Source: Calliopum simillimum (Eukaryota > Arthropoda > Insecta > Diptera > Lauxaniidae). Taken from it: DNA of 64,000 nt. Made by a program: the position numbers and the translations under genes. This document shows, in pieces, positions 10,640-22,339 of the stretch; position 1 is the first letter of the stretch, and each line of letters opens with the position of its first letter. The notes below the pieces were generated by a model, which saw nothing but the letters and a program-made list of their open reading frames with translations, did no database searches and was not told the DNA's origin. The DNA lies in the NCBI GenBank assembly GCA_951812925.1, contig OX638369.1:17203329-17267328 (forward strand), in the 5' to 3' direction.

Positions 10640-11470
10640 GCTAATACTTGGGCAAAGTGGCTCCAGCCATATTTCCGTCCCAAAAAAAGATGGTATCGAA
10701 TTAGTGGTTTTTTTTATAATGTCACATCACTCTTACAAGGGGCAGAAGGTTTTTGAATCAAAAAATTGCGTGATTTCGGAGATATAGCCATCGGAAGATC
10801 GGGATATATCTTTTATAATAATCGGTATAAGTTGGGAACCCCTAGATGGATTTTAATAATATTGGTGTCATATGAAAGGTATTTAACCGTGCTATATAAT
10901 TGTACCACAAAGTTTTTAATTCTGAGTAATATTTTTCGAGATATGACAATTTTTCAAAAATACTCTTGGTAATACTTGGGCAAAGTGGCTCCAGTCATAT
11001 TTCAGTCCCAAAAAAACATGGTATTTTACATAAAAGTAGGGGTAAGTGGGCGGCCTGCGGCCGCAGCTCAGGATTTAAACCCGTCAGACATCCAACACCG
11101 GCTTCGCGGCGGCCTTCGGCCGCGGATCAGTAAGGGTAAGTTAAGAGTATTTTTGAAAAATTGTCATATCTCGAAAAATATTACTCAGAATTAAAAACTT
11201 TGTGAGACAATTATATAGCACGGTTAAATACCTTTCATATGACACCAATATTATTAAAATTCATCTAGGGGTTCCCAACTTATAGCGGTTTACATAGAAG
11301 ATATATCCGGATCTTCCGATGGCTATATCTCCGAAATCACGCAATTTTTTGATTCAAAAACCTTCTGCCCCTTGTAAGAGTGATGTGACATTATAAAAAA
11401 AACCGCTAATTCGATACCATCTTTTTTTGGGACGGAAATATGGCTGGAGCCACTTTGCCCAAGTATTACC
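10640..11470. mobile_element. Foldback transposon, 831 bp, 8-bp TSD, in the myosin upstream region
   Basis: Both ends read G(C/G)TAATACTTGGGCAAAGTG and continue into matching arms of about 330 bp (10640-10973 and about 11135-11470 inverted). The element is bounded by ATAGAAAG on both sides (10632-10639, 11471-11478), an exact 8-bp duplication. A second direct copy of the terminal sequence sits at the inner end of the left arm (10971). The unique centre (about 11035-11130) is strikingly GC-rich, with GCGGCCTGCGGCCGC and CGGCGGCCTTCGGCCGCGG. No transposase. The TSD length fits hAT, P or Merlin groups. The left end lies about 270 bp upstream of the myosin ATG. Confidence 0.78.
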
Positions 11471-11667
11471 ATAGAAAGTTCTCTAAGTTATCTTTGGAAA
11501 AATGGTTAAAAGAACCCAAATAGGTATAAAAAATAAATTTTTTGATATAAGAAATCAATCAAACTGATTAATTTGGTTAATTTCATCTACACTTAATCGC
11601 GTCTGTGGGGCCTCAAAAAATTAGGTGCACGAAAACAAGCCATAACGCTGAAAAAATTTACTGAAAT

Positions 11668-12166
11668 TTTCGAGATATGGCGTATTTTCGAAAATTTTGA
11701 CCAGTTTTTAATTTTAAAGCACTATTTTTCCAAAAAAATGTCTGATTAACCTAATTTTGGTAGAAAATTATGGAAGCCTAATCAATTTTCTTTCAATTGA
11801 TATGCAATTTATACATCATTTCCTTCATAAGCACATTTTTTTTACAGGAAGATAAGTAAACCAAAGAAATTTTCATGAACAACAACAACGGAAATTTGGA
11901 ATTTGGCTAGCAAAATAGGTGTTGGATATATTATAGACTGATCCGCGGCCGGTCCAAATTTCAGAAAAATCGTAATATTTCGAAAACTACGAGGCATTTA
12001 AAAAATTTTTGGATCAATAGTGTACCTTATCAAATTATCTTTCATATAACACCCATATTTTGGAAATCAATCCAGCCGTTTTTGTTAGACATTTTTGGAA
12101 AAATAGTGCTTTAAAAACAAAAAACTGATCAAAATATTTGAAAATTCGCCATATCTCGAAAACCAT
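11668..12166. repeat. Inverted repeat related to the neighbouring foldback
   Basis: The word string CGAGATATGGCG..TTTTCGAAAATTTTGA..AAAGCACTATTTTTCC at 11668-11750 is mirrored at 12084-12166. Beyond it, 12150-12320 is a diverged relative of the foldback arm: TACCTTTCCCATGACACC, ATATTATTAAAATCCATC and GATCTTCCGATGGTTATATC match 11220-11330. This suggests an older member of the same family next to the younger one. Confidence 0.5.
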
Positions 12167-12339
12167 GACCCAGATTTAAAACTTTCATAGTCAGTTAAAA
12201 TACCTTTCCCATGACACCAATATTATTAAAATCCATCAAGGGATTCCGAACTTATACAGGGTATTTCATAAGAGCTATATCCCGATCTTCCGATGGTTAT
12301 ATCTCAGTAACTAGACATTTGCTCAGCTTGTTTTTGTTG

Positions 12340-13020
12340 TAATTAATTTCTGAAGCCCTATTTTGGCCGAAAAATTGGGTTTTAAGACAAAATGTAATCC
12401 TAAAAATAAAAACAGAAAAAAACAGCAACAGTTTTTAAAGAAAAATTGTTCCGAAATGTGTTAAAACGCTGTCGTCTAAGCACAGCTTATTTTAAAATTA
12501 AAATTGCTTCACTTTAGACCAAAAAATTTGAACACATCTGGCAACACTGAAGTAGAAGCAGCAGCTAAAACCAACTGTTGATAAACAAAAAAAAATAAAA
12601 AATAAACTGACAAGAATTCAATTCTTTTTGACAAATTTCCACGCGATATTTTGGTATCAAAAGTTTGGTTTATGCTTTTGGATAGAAATTTATTTTTAAG
12701 AATTCTTGTTTTCGTAGAATTTGTCTTTATTTTCGCTTTTCGCACATTTTCGTCACAACACAAAAAAACAAATACACCGCCGCCGACAGAATGGATGTTT
12801 TTTTCACCTTTTTGTTAATCATTAAAGTCTTCTGTCTTGTTAGGACTTAATTTTTAAAACAACTGCGACCGGCAAAAAACACAACTAATCGTTACAAAAG
12901 ACAAAAACAAACTGAAGCAAATCATTGAGCTCAATTTGAGCGAAAACTTTTGAATGAACTAAATCTGACAGTTCTATTTGACAGTTGTTTCAATGAACTT
13001 CGCGCAGTTTCGCGTTTTGG
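12340..13020. other. Spacer with scattered promoter-like words
   Basis: No gene is supported. ATCTGGCAACACTG occurs at about 12536-12549 and the paired words CTGACAGTTCTATTTGACAG near 12966. A 20-codon frame starting with ATG near 12791 is hydrophobic and could be chance. The minus-strand frame 12509-12763 has no recognisable domain. Confidence 0.35.
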
Positions 13021-13023
13021 TTT

Positions 13024-14162
13024 ATGTCAAACATAATCAGTTTTCAAAATAGGTTTGTGTCTTTGCCAACATTTCTGGCTGGTTATTCACAGGGTGTAAA
13101 AGAAGTTTCATCAAAACCTTTTGAACCTTTTTTTCAGATTTGGCTCCGCGGCTCCATTGACTATGACCATATTTTGCTTTTTAATGTAAATCTGATGGTA
13201 AATGACAACATAGCAGAAAGATTTAATGATCAAGTAAGTGCTGCTGGCTTAACAATTGTTAATACGGTGATGCCAACTAGATTTGCAAATAATGCTAATC
13301 CTAGTTTGCTAGATCTGTTCGTAGTATCTGACACTTCTGCAGTTCTTCTCTTTGATCAAATTTCTTTTATATCAGACCGCGATCTAATTTTCTGCACATT
13401 GAATGTAAACCTCTGCCGCCAAAATACGACAACAACTATATCTTTCCATGATTTTAATTCCATTCACTTGGACTCTCTTTTTGATGAATTAATTGAATTT
13501 AATTGGAATGAGTGTTTCTTTTTCAGTTCTGTGGATCACAAGTTAGAATTTTTCGTTGATAAGATAAATAATCTTATTAACTCTCATGTTCCATTGAAAA
13601 CTATTAAAATTAAAACAAACTCATGTCCGTAGCTAACTACTAGAGTTAGAGTCTGCGAACTTTGTTCCAATTGAAACCAAAAGCAAACTAGTTATGCAAT
13701 TAGTTGTTCGTTTTTTACGTCACTTTGAGGTTGTCTATAGTAAACTAGACTCTGGATCTCTCCACAAGCTGCAAGTCGCGTTTAATAATGCTACTCGTTA
13801 TGTATATGGCCTGCGCAGATTTGACCACATTTCCTCTTGGAAAAGTAAGATTCTTGGATGTTCGGTTGAAAACTATTTAATATCTCGAAATTGCATTTTC
13901 CTGCATAAAATTATTTATTTTAAAACTCCGCTTTATCTATATGAAAAGCTGTGCTTTAGTATATCTGATAGATGCCATAATTTAACTATACCGACTTTCA
14001 TGCATTGCAGTTCTACCAAAATGTTCTTCATCAATGCCATTAGAATTTGGAATTCTTTACAGACCTAACAACATTAAAAATGTAAAATGCCCTAACAACT
14101 TTAAGCGTTTCATAGGCGTGATAACACTATCAAAGAATCCCGGATATAGTTGTTTTATATAG
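13024..14162 (+). pseudogene. Jockey/CR1-like LINE relic: endonuclease piece joined to RT C-terminus
   Basis: The first frame (13024-13632) contains the end of an APE-type endonuclease: TRFANNANPSLLDLFVVSD followed by FDQISFISDRDLIFCTLN, where SDRD replaces the usual SDHD. The second frame (13694-14068) has the C-terminal region of a LINE ORF2: LHKLQVAFNNATRYVYGLRR, IIYFKTPLYLYEKLCF and FFINAIRIWNSL. A frameshift then leads to NNIKNVKCPNNFKRFIGVI and a stop at 14160-14162. The whole reverse transcriptase core between the two pieces is gone, so this is an internally deleted dead copy. Assignment to the Jockey/CR1 group rests on these motifs and is moderately sure. Confidence 0.7.
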
Positions 14163-14615
14163 TAAAGAAGGTTGACAGGATTCTAAAAATTTTGTCAGTT
14201 TTTATATTTTTATTGAGATTTATAAGATATTCAATAAAATAAATCACTAAAATATGCATATCCGCCATATTGAGGCAAACACCAATCAGATAATTTTTTA
14301 GTTTTACACGATTTTGATTGGCTGACGATGACATAATGCTGTGTTACCAGATCATTATATTTTTTTCTTTACATCTGACATCGCTTATCCCTGAAAAGTT
14401 TTACAAAAAACGCAATCCTGTATTTATTTGAAAAAAAAAAAAAAATATGTGTACATAAATATCTTCATTTCTTTTGTGTCAAAATATTTAAATGGATACA
14501 CACGACAAAAATGCCAAGCCGAAAAATCCGTGACAGTTGTTTTTCGAAATTTGATAGCCACCAACGCGAATGTTAAATTCTAATTTAAATTTTAAAACTT
14601 TTTATTTAATCGATT

Positions 14616-14755
14616 ATGTGCTCAACAATGGAACAAGGATTCAGCAAGGCAAACAGCACCAATTTGCCTAAAATTGATTTGATGATGCTAGGAGAGTTTC
14701 TCGCATAAAACAAAGATTTTTGCTCAGCAGAATTTCGGAATGTAAAAACTTCATT
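14616..14755 (+). pseudogene. Exon-like stretch with an in-frame stop
   Basis: From ATG at 14616 the frame reads MCSTMEQGFSKANSTNLPKI then DLMMLGEFLA, meets TAA at 14706-14708, and continues in the same frame with NKDFCSAEFRNVKTS to a donor-like TT/GTAAGT at 14755/14756. The LMMLGEFLA..FCSAEFRNVK pattern reminds me of the start of insect proteins with a SWIM zinc finger and YqaJ-like nuclease domain, but this is memory-based and weak. Either the stop makes it a pseudogene or it is chance. No convincing next exon was found. Confidence 0.3.
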
Positions 14756-14759
14756 GTAA

Positions 14760-15354
14760 GTACTTTATTAATCTATAATAATAAGTCCAATTGAACTTAC
14801 AAAAGTCCTATTTTTATTTAGGTCTTCACGGCCATCATAAAAAACTTTGGAATTCATTTTTATCACGAAAATTAGACAAAATAGCTTATAGCCGCCGAAA
14901 ATTCACCTTTATTTAGCTTCAACGCGTTGACAGCGGTTTGTTTTCATTTCGAATTGACATTTGTCTTGCAGTGTCTCAGTTGCAAAAAAAAAAAAAAAAA
15001 AAAATGTACAAATTTCTTTCCAAATTGAATTCAAAATTCAAAATCAAAAATTAAAAAACAGAAACAGAAAAGAAAAAATAAAATATTTGTGTTCTACAGC
15101 AGAAAATGTCCCTAAATGTAGGTTTCAAATCCCTAATCTGGCAACGGTAACATAACTATGACGTAATAATATATTTGACAGCGTTTTTGGCTCAAACTTC
15201 AAAGCAAGTAAATAAATGCAAAAAATTGCTATTTAACATTAATTTATTGCAAAAAAATAGTTTTTTCCAGAAATAGACGACGGGTATGTAAACAAAAAAC
15301 GCAGTTTCAAAAATTTGTTATCACGCCCATTGTGCAATATTTCTTGCGTTCTCC
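14760..15354. other. Spacer, nothing recognised
   Basis: Contains a poly-A run at about 14983-15003 and the word ATCTGGCAACGGTAAC near 15137, similar to GGCAAC words at other promoter-like places in the window. No gene called. Confidence 0.35.
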
Positions 15355-15592
15355 ATAGATAATTTTATTTTTTCTCACAATTATTAATAGTATTTCTCCC
15401 CTACTGTGATATCCAGTGTTTTATTTTTAGTTTTTAATATTTAATTTTTTATTTTATGTTGTCCCGTTACTTATAGTTTAGTCTTATTTATGTAACTTTA
15501 TACTTTGACCATATCAGTATGTTGTACTCCAAAAGATTAATCTTATTGTACTAATTTTGCGCAAATAAATAAATAAAAAAAATAAAAATAAA
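15355..15592 (+). repeat. Probable LINE 3' UTR and A-rich tail
   Basis: A T-rich, low-coding segment ends in AATTTTGCGCAAATAAATAAATAAAA, a short-repeat A-rich tail typical of non-LTR retrotransposon 3' ends in flies. It lies in the same orientation as the LINE relic ending at 14162 and may be its displaced 3' end, separated by about 1.2 kb of other sequence. Confidence 0.35.
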
Positions 15593-15643
15593 AAAACAAA
15601 CTATTTGATTTGTTTTAAAAATAAACTTTAAAAAAACTGACAA

Positions 15644-15649
15644 TTTATT
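15644..15649 (-). terminator. Polyadenylation signal AATAAA for the QRICH2-like gene
   Basis: TTTATT on the plus strand gives AATAAA on the minus strand about 90 bp beyond the stop codon. It is a good candidate cleavage signal. Confidence 0.55.
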
Positions 15650-15736
15650 ACATAAAAAAAATTTACACCACGACACAACAAACATACAAAATTAATACTA
15701 TACAAAAAAAGATACAATATAACTTCTTCTTCTTCT

Positions 15737-17425
15737 TTACTTCTTATTCAGAAGCACTTTTTCAACACGTTCCTTAGCTGTAGACGTTGTATGAGAACCA
15801 CCCGCATGACGCGGCACACAATTCTTCACCGACACGTTCTGTCGATTCATCCAAGCGCTTGGTGCATGTGGAAACTCATCCTTACGATAGTAGCCCATCA
15901 GACCGGACTTACGTATGGAGCCCAACTCATATGTGATTAACGGACTCAATATGGCCGTCGCATGTGCATTTGCCATTTTTGGTACTTTCGCCTTTTCCAT
16001 TGTGCGCATAACACACGTTGTGTCACACGACAAACATGCCAGATCCTGCAGCACCTTAATGCGTGCACCTGCAGCCGCACACTCATCATTGGTCGAATCA
16101 ATATACTTCTGCAATGTATCCGCCAGGTGATGCAGATCCTGATCAATTTTATCCTTCATCTTTTGCATTATTTGATCGATGGAATCATAGCCCAGTGTCA
16201 TGCGCAAATTATCAACCATCATTCTAAACATTTCATCCTTCTGCTCGATGGTACGCTGCAATTCACAAAAGTGCTTTTCCAATTCGCATTTCATTTCATC
16301 CAGCTGCTCGTTGGACACCTTGCGTTGTAGTTGCTTATAGTCGACCTTATCAGCGAGCAAAATTTCAATTTCACCTTTATCAATTTTCTCCTCCTGTATC
16401 TCATGTATGGTATTATACATGTTATTGATATTTTCAGAGCTTTGATTTTGTCTCGATTCCATTGCATCCTGCAGATCCTTGAGTGATGCTGTAAAGTATT
16501 TGACTTCACGCATTTGATCCTGCAGATCCTGCAATATCATTGTGGTACGTTGACAGTCTTGCTCCAGTATTGTCGCTGATATCTCGTTCACTTTATTGGT
16601 GAGCAAACAAAATTCCGACTTTAGCTGTAGCAATTGGTCAAGCAATTTCTCGGGTGGATAACTTATGTGGACATCAAGATCAAGCGGATCTTGCGGATAG
16701 CTTACGGCGGATTCACGTGCCGATGCCTGCGCTGAAGGTTGACTCACAACATCGACGTCATCGTCATTAAGACTTGCAGCCTGCTCCTCTTCCATTTCTT
16801 CTAAACCAACCCAACTGCCCGAAAGTTCGCTATCTCTTGCCAGTTGTGTTGCCTCAATGAATTCGTTAGCTTGTTGCAACGAACGCAAGCGTCCTGCCTG
16901 TCGCTGCAGGCGATTCAGCTTATGCTGATCATCTTCAGTATCCATATATATGGACGTTAAGTTTAGCAGTTGATCCATTGTTAGCTCCAGTTGTTCCTTC
17001 ATTATGGCAATACCTTTTTGGAATGCTCCATCAATAGTTTTGTCACCACCATCTGCTTTGTCTGCTTCCTGAGCAGAAAGACGTTTATCAGCTGCTGCAA
17101 CCGGTTCTTCGCCGCCTTCAACCTCACCATCTTCTTCTGTTTTAACGGCTGGTTCTGCGGTTTCTTGTCCATCTGATACAAAAAGAAGAAATCAAAGTTT
17201 AGTGGCTTAGCTACGTTATGGCCATTCTTGCTTACTCTGAACACCGGCTTGAAGTAATACCATAGACATGTTGCCAAATTTTGCGCAATCAACAGTTTTA
17301 TCGATAATATTTAACTCTTCGGCAAATGAGAAGAGCAAACAATGCAGTGCATAAAAGTTCACATGCCCCGGCTCCGGTGTGCCAATGGCTAAGTCAATAA
17401 GTTGCCTAAAGTTAAGTGATGCCAT
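15737..17425 (-). CDS. QRICH2/C16orf96-family (DUF4795) coiled-coil protein, complete, two exons
   Basis: Exon 1 is 17236-17425 and exon 2 is 15737-17172. The 63-bp intron (17173-17235) has a GTAAGC donor and a TTTGTATCAG acceptor and interrupts codon 64 in phase 1. The spliced product is 541 aa. The start MASLNFRQLIDLAIGTPEPG with a following VNFYALHCLL matches the conserved N-terminus of the family. An acidic linker (residues 64-120) follows, then heptad-rich coiled coil (about 121-175 and 240-430) with the DKVDYKQLQRKVSNEQLDEM repeat at 338-357. The C-terminal DUF4795 marks are CLSC at 443-446 and PRHAGGSHT at 517-525. Mammalian QRICH2 is a sperm flagellum protein, so a testis or axonemal role is plausible but inferred. 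The ATG context is CGAAAATGG. Open frames on the opposite strand are shadows. Confidence 0.88.
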
Positions 17426-17639
17426 TTTCGAAAAAGTGTATGTTTTATAAAGAAGAAAATTATAACACAAAAAATTTTAACACAAATAAATTTTATTTTG
17501 TTACTGTCATATGATTTCAAAAGATTTTTGAAAAAATTTGAAAAGTAATTAAAATACTTCAAAAATTATTCATTGAAAGCAAGTGTGAAAATATACTAAT
17601 AGTTGGGTACATTAAGAAAAAAATTAATAACGCTATATA

Positions 17640-19430
17640 TAACGAGATAGAGCCTTTTAAAGTTTATACTTGCATGGGAGTTTCCCAGAATCCCATTCAA
17701 AGATTTCTCAAGCCACAACAAGCATTTGCCAGAAAATTGATATCACAAATGTAGCTACTAAGAATTTGCATAAAATAGCAAAAATCCATACCTCAAACAC
17801 TACAAATGTCGGAACTGAAAACCTTAAAAATCACTTATAAACTGCTATAAAACTAACTAAATTCTCATCAAACATATGAACTTATTAAGTTCTACACTAA
17901 AATTCAACTTAAAATTTCCACAATAGAAAAAATACAAATTAGAAACTCTACAAAGTCAATATCGAGAAAACGATGAATTCTTTTAAGGCACAAAAAAAAA
18001 ATTACCTTAATCACATAATCATATACAAAGCCATAAGTTTTCATACTCACAGTTGCATACAATTTCAAATACTCATATCTGAAACACCATAAAAAAAAAA
18101 AAAAAAAAATTGTCTCTGGCATCCCATTAAATATTTCAATTTACTAAAGAACACGCCGCACTTTGCAACAAAAAAAAAAAATCAAACCCTACAAATATGA
18201 AAAAAATAACTAACTTGAATTTTAACCCACTCTGTATTGGATTTCATTAACTTTTGCAAAATGTGGCAAGCAACTCCTACGACCATAATGATATAGCGAA
18301 GCCTTCTCGTGAGGGCTTTCAAATATAACCTTGAATTTCCATAATGAAAATTACAAATTTGAAACTCTACAAATGTCACTATAAAAAAAAACGAAGAGAC
18401 TCTTAAGATCAGATTTACTCTCTGATTTGACACTTAAGGTAAAAAAAACACATCTAATTTGTACAAAAACCCATGCGTGAAACATTACAAATGCCAAAAC
18501 TGAAAATATCAAAAAGACACCCTTAAGCCGCTGGAAACCAAACATTTGCTTACAATAGTCTGCATCTGTTTATACCTTACAATGACTGTTATGATCGCCC
18601 AAACGCGTACCACTAACGCATCAAATTCGAAAAGTGTATGCCTGAAACTCTACAAATGTTAAAATAAAAAATACAAAAACACACTAAAATTGACATAAGA
18701 CTACTTAGCTTCCCATTAAATATCTTAATTTACAAATGTTCGTGCCACTTCTTTTAATACTAAAATAAAACAATAAAAACCTTATAAATGTCGAAAACCG
18801 TGAACAAACTAGAATTTACTTATAACTCACTCTGCAATGGGTTTCATAGTCTTTCTACAGTATGAAACAAGCAATTTCTTTCACCATTACGATACAAAGA
18901 CAGCCTTCTCTTAATGTTTTTAAAATATAACTTAAAATTTCCATAATGAAAATATACAAATTTGAAACCTTACAAATGCAAATTAAAAAAAAAAAACGTA
19001 GAGACCCACCCTTAAGGTACGACAACACAATTAATCTGCATAAAATTGCAAGAAACCCATAAGTGAAACATCACAAATGCCATAACTGGTAATCTCAAGA
19101 AACATACATAAAATTTAAAAATTTTAGACCTGAAACATTACAAATGTCAAAACACAAAAGCACTCTAAAATTGCCCCTGGTAGACTAATTAACTACACAT
19201 TAAAGAACTACACATTGTAAAGTTCACGCCGCTGCTCGTACAGAACGGAAAATATTCAAAAAAAAGTGAAACTCTACAAATGTCGACAACCCTAAACTAA
19301 CTGGAACTTATAACTGACTCTGTATCGAATTTCATAAAGTATTCGCAAAATACATACATAAGCAAGTAATTCTTTTGACCATAACGGTATAGGGAAGCCT
19401 TCTCAAAATGACTTTAAGATAGATAAATTT
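17640..19430. repeat. Degenerate long-period tandem array with ACAAATGTC sub-motif
   Basis: A recognisable block (ACTCTGTATTGG..TTTCATTAA..GCAAGCAA..ACCATAATGATATAG..AGCCTTCTC..CCATAATGAAAAT) recurs from 18224, 18826 and 19313, giving spacings near 600 and 490 bp. A second block with CCCATTAAATATTTCAATTTAC recurs at about 18125, 18705 and 19195. The short word CTACAAATGTC or CTTACAAATGC recurs at least ten times throughout. The array lies immediately upstream of the QRICH2-like gene. No coding sequence is seen in it. Confidence 0.55.
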
Positions 19431-19439
19431 TTGTTATGA

Positions 19440-20640
19440 TATGCGCTGAGATTTCGACTCAGTGCCCACTTAATATTACCACCAAAACTTCAAAATTGTT
19501 TCTATTTTGATATATCAAATATTTCATATTGCTGTAAGAACTGTATTGAAAATAAGCCAACAAATGCGGAGCTACATGTTTTACGAGTAACAAATCAAAA
19601 TATTCTCAAATTTTCATCAACTCAGGAGGTGGTCATTTGATCGATTTAATTTTTTCTAACTTATGTTATCGATTTCCCATCTTCAGCTAAACTTTACGTC
19701 AATTTTTTCTAATTTTTAACCTGATGGCCACCTATGATGATGGCCATAGTATGATATTGTATGAACTTATACCACTTAATATTTGATATAAAAAGTTTTT
19801 GGTTTTCAACGGAAAATTCGCCCCTCTAATTTTGCGACCTTTATCATCTCATCAAGGCATGATGACTAACTGCACAAAAACTTGATGATATGGCTTCGTG
19901 TAGATTTAATCTGCAACATAAGAGACACGTCTGGCTGTTCTCTTCTGCGCACTCTCATTCACAAAAGTTTATCACCTGCTCTCTCCATCCAAAATACGAA
20001 GCAACAGTTGTGTTTACTCATTTCCGCATTTGTGTTCCGTATTTCCTTTCCTTTGTGCATAAATGCCGCATCAAATTAGTTCCGTTTTTATACCCCATGA
20101 GTATAGTACATACAAAAATAGTGATACCGGAAACGGAAGTTTCATACAAATGCAAATATTTAATGCTGCAGTGGGAAATTTACGCGCGAATTGCAATTTA
20201 AAGTTTTACGTTTTGGTTATAAATTCAAAATCCAACTAAAATTACGAAAATGTGTTAATGAAAAATTTTTTTGAAAATTGTTGATTTTTGTTACGTTAAA
20301 AAATTGTGTATTTGTAATTCGCGCCACTTTTTAAGTGAAATTTTCTGCCAGTTACTCTAAGGAATGGCAGAAGTTTTCATGCATATACTGAAAAAGCGAA
20401 AATTGTCTATTTTTCACAAGCGAATCCAGAAAATCTGCTAGTGAGTGCCATTAAATTTTTCTTACCTAAATTAGATTAAAATAACGGACTATCTCATGCC
20501 GGTCAAAATTTCTAACTCTCACAGTGTTATTGATGTTATTATTTTATTTATAGTCGATCTATTAGTTAGGATCCTATCTGGCTACTGCAGAAAAATTTTC
20601 GACGCTACGTTTAAAAGGATATTATACACAACATTCGAAC
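19440..20640. other. AT-rich spacer, nothing recognised
   Basis: Scattered short inverted words only (for example GGTGGTCATTTGATCGAT and GATGGCCACC around 19628-19750). The open frames around 19882-20201 have no recognisable domain. Confidence 0.4.
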
Positions 20641-20644
20641 AGGA

Positions 20645-21845
20645 AATATGTATGCATTCTCCTTTAACTGCTAGGAGTAGCATAGGGCCAATATGAAACG
20701 TCTACATTTGTAGCGATCCCTTGGGATGACTTTGATCTCTTGCCACGACTTTCTCGATTCTTGTATTTGCTTTTACAGCGACCTTTTTCAATTGGTTTTG
20801 GGTCTACCACGTCCTCTACTGCCTTGCGGATTCCACTCAAGAGCCTGGCGACAAACTTTGCTGTGTGGTTTCCGGGGAGTGTAACCAATCCATCTCCACT
20901 TGCGCAGCTTAACCTCGTTTGCTATAGCGCTCTGATTGCATTTTTGATGTAGCTCGGCATTTGATATATTGCGAGGCCACCAAACCTTTAGTATTCGCCT
21001 TAAGCATTTGTTGACGAATACTTGCAGCTTGTTCGTTAGTTGTTCAGTAACAAGCCACGTTTCGCACCCATATATTAAAACCGATTTCACATTCGAATCA
21101 AAAATGCGCACTTTCATTTTGGTGGATATAACGGAAAAGGACCATATTTGGTTCAGTTGAGCAAACGCGCCGTTTGCTTTTGCTATTCTTGAGTTGATAT
21201 CCTCTTTTGCTGCACCATTCATGGAAATAATTCTGCCTAAATACGTGAAGCTGTCGACGTATTCGATGTCATCACTGCCGGCTTTAAACATGATGTCATT
21301 TCTGTTTGCGTTCAGTTTTATACTTTTAGTCTTGGATGCGTTGATTTTAAGGCCGGCCTTCTGCGATTCCAAGACAAGTGGTTCAATCTTGCTTTGCATA
21401 TCTGAGTGCTTGGAATATAAAAGGCAAATGTCGTCAGCGTAGTCGAGATCTTCTAGATGTTTGATAAAGTTCCATTGAACATCCCTTTTGACCTTATTAA
21501 GAGCTTTATCTAGTAAACAACCCTGCCGTACGCCTGAATAGCCTTACCGGCAATACCTCACCGCTGCAGTGAAACCTTAATGTTTTCTCGGGAGACACCG
21601 TCAAAGGCAGCGCTGTAGTCTACACAGACAAGTTGAAGCGCAGCACGCCACTCACATGATTGTTCGACAATTATTCTAGAGGTGTTAATTTGATCCCTAC
21701 TTGGGAGCACTTTTGTCGGTGCTTTTCCTAGTACTGAAAGCAAAGTTTTTCCACTAAAATTTCGGCACTCGCTTAGGTCACCTTTTACCGGCAATTTGAC
21801 TAGCATGCCATGTGATCTGGCAAACGCTTTTCGCTCCAGATTCTG
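20645..21845 (-). pseudogene. RTE-like LINE, 3' part with broken reverse transcriptase
   Basis: Reading on the minus strand: 21806-21558 carries the RT finger region (GMLVKLPVKGDLSECRNFSG, LLSVLGK, then ADQINT-like RDQINTSRIIVEQSCEWRAA and VDYSAAFDGVSRENI), with part of the fingers deleted. Next comes VRQGCLL and the catalytic box LDYADDICLLY (about 21425-21445). The frame 21399-20788 covers the thumb/C-terminal region with SFTYLGRIIS, LIYGCETW, NKLQVFVNKCLRRILKVWWP and the GRGRPKT box. A frameshift near 20800 leads to the terminal SWQEIKVI-like stretch. The 3' end at about 20645 has the GGCCCTATGCTNCTCCTAG..TTAAAGGAGAATGCATACATA tail. Clade assignment to RTE-like elements is by motif memory. 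It is a dead copy. Confidence 0.75.
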
Positions 21846-22289
21846 GTAATCAGAGAATGAAAAATCTTAGCTGATGTAATGGGGCATGCTTTAAGCAGTT
21901 CATGTATAAATATTTCGAGTATTCCACAACAGACTTACATCTGAAATATGAGAGTTTATTTTAGTAATTTTTTAAAGATTATTTACTTAAAACTAAACTT
22001 ACTATTTTTTTAAATTTTTCAGCTTGGATCAAATTAACAAAGTCAAACTCTAAAAAATGATAGTTTAGTTTTCCCTTAGTGTTGTCCAAAAAAAGTCTGA
22101 AATTCATTCCAAAAAATTATGAAATTTATTCCAAAATAATTTAAAATTAATATTTTTAATTGTTCTACATAAATACTTTTTGGTTTTAAAATTAAATGCA
22201 ATAGAAATTTTAACTTTTCTCAGAAATCTATATATTAATACACAAGACAAAAATTTGTCCTCCTTTTTTTTAAAAATGCTAGAAATGGA

Positions 22290-22335
22290 TTGTATGTATT
22301 CTCCTTTAACTCCTAGGAGGAGCATAGGGCCAAAT
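22290..22335 (-). mobile_element. Short 3' tail fragment of the same RTE-like LINE
   Basis: The plus-strand text TGTATTCTCCTTTAACTCCT..GAGCATAGGGCCAA is the reverse complement of the LINE tail seen at 6800-6845 and differs only slightly from that at 20650-20695. Only about 46 bp is retained, as expected for extreme 5' truncation during retrotransposition. Confidence 0.65.
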
Positions 22336-22339
22336 GGAT

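Noticed and set aside
15915..16509. Open frames on the plus strand and in another minus frame inside the QRICH2-like gene
   Set aside because: Shadows of the supported coding frame, with no motifs of their own.
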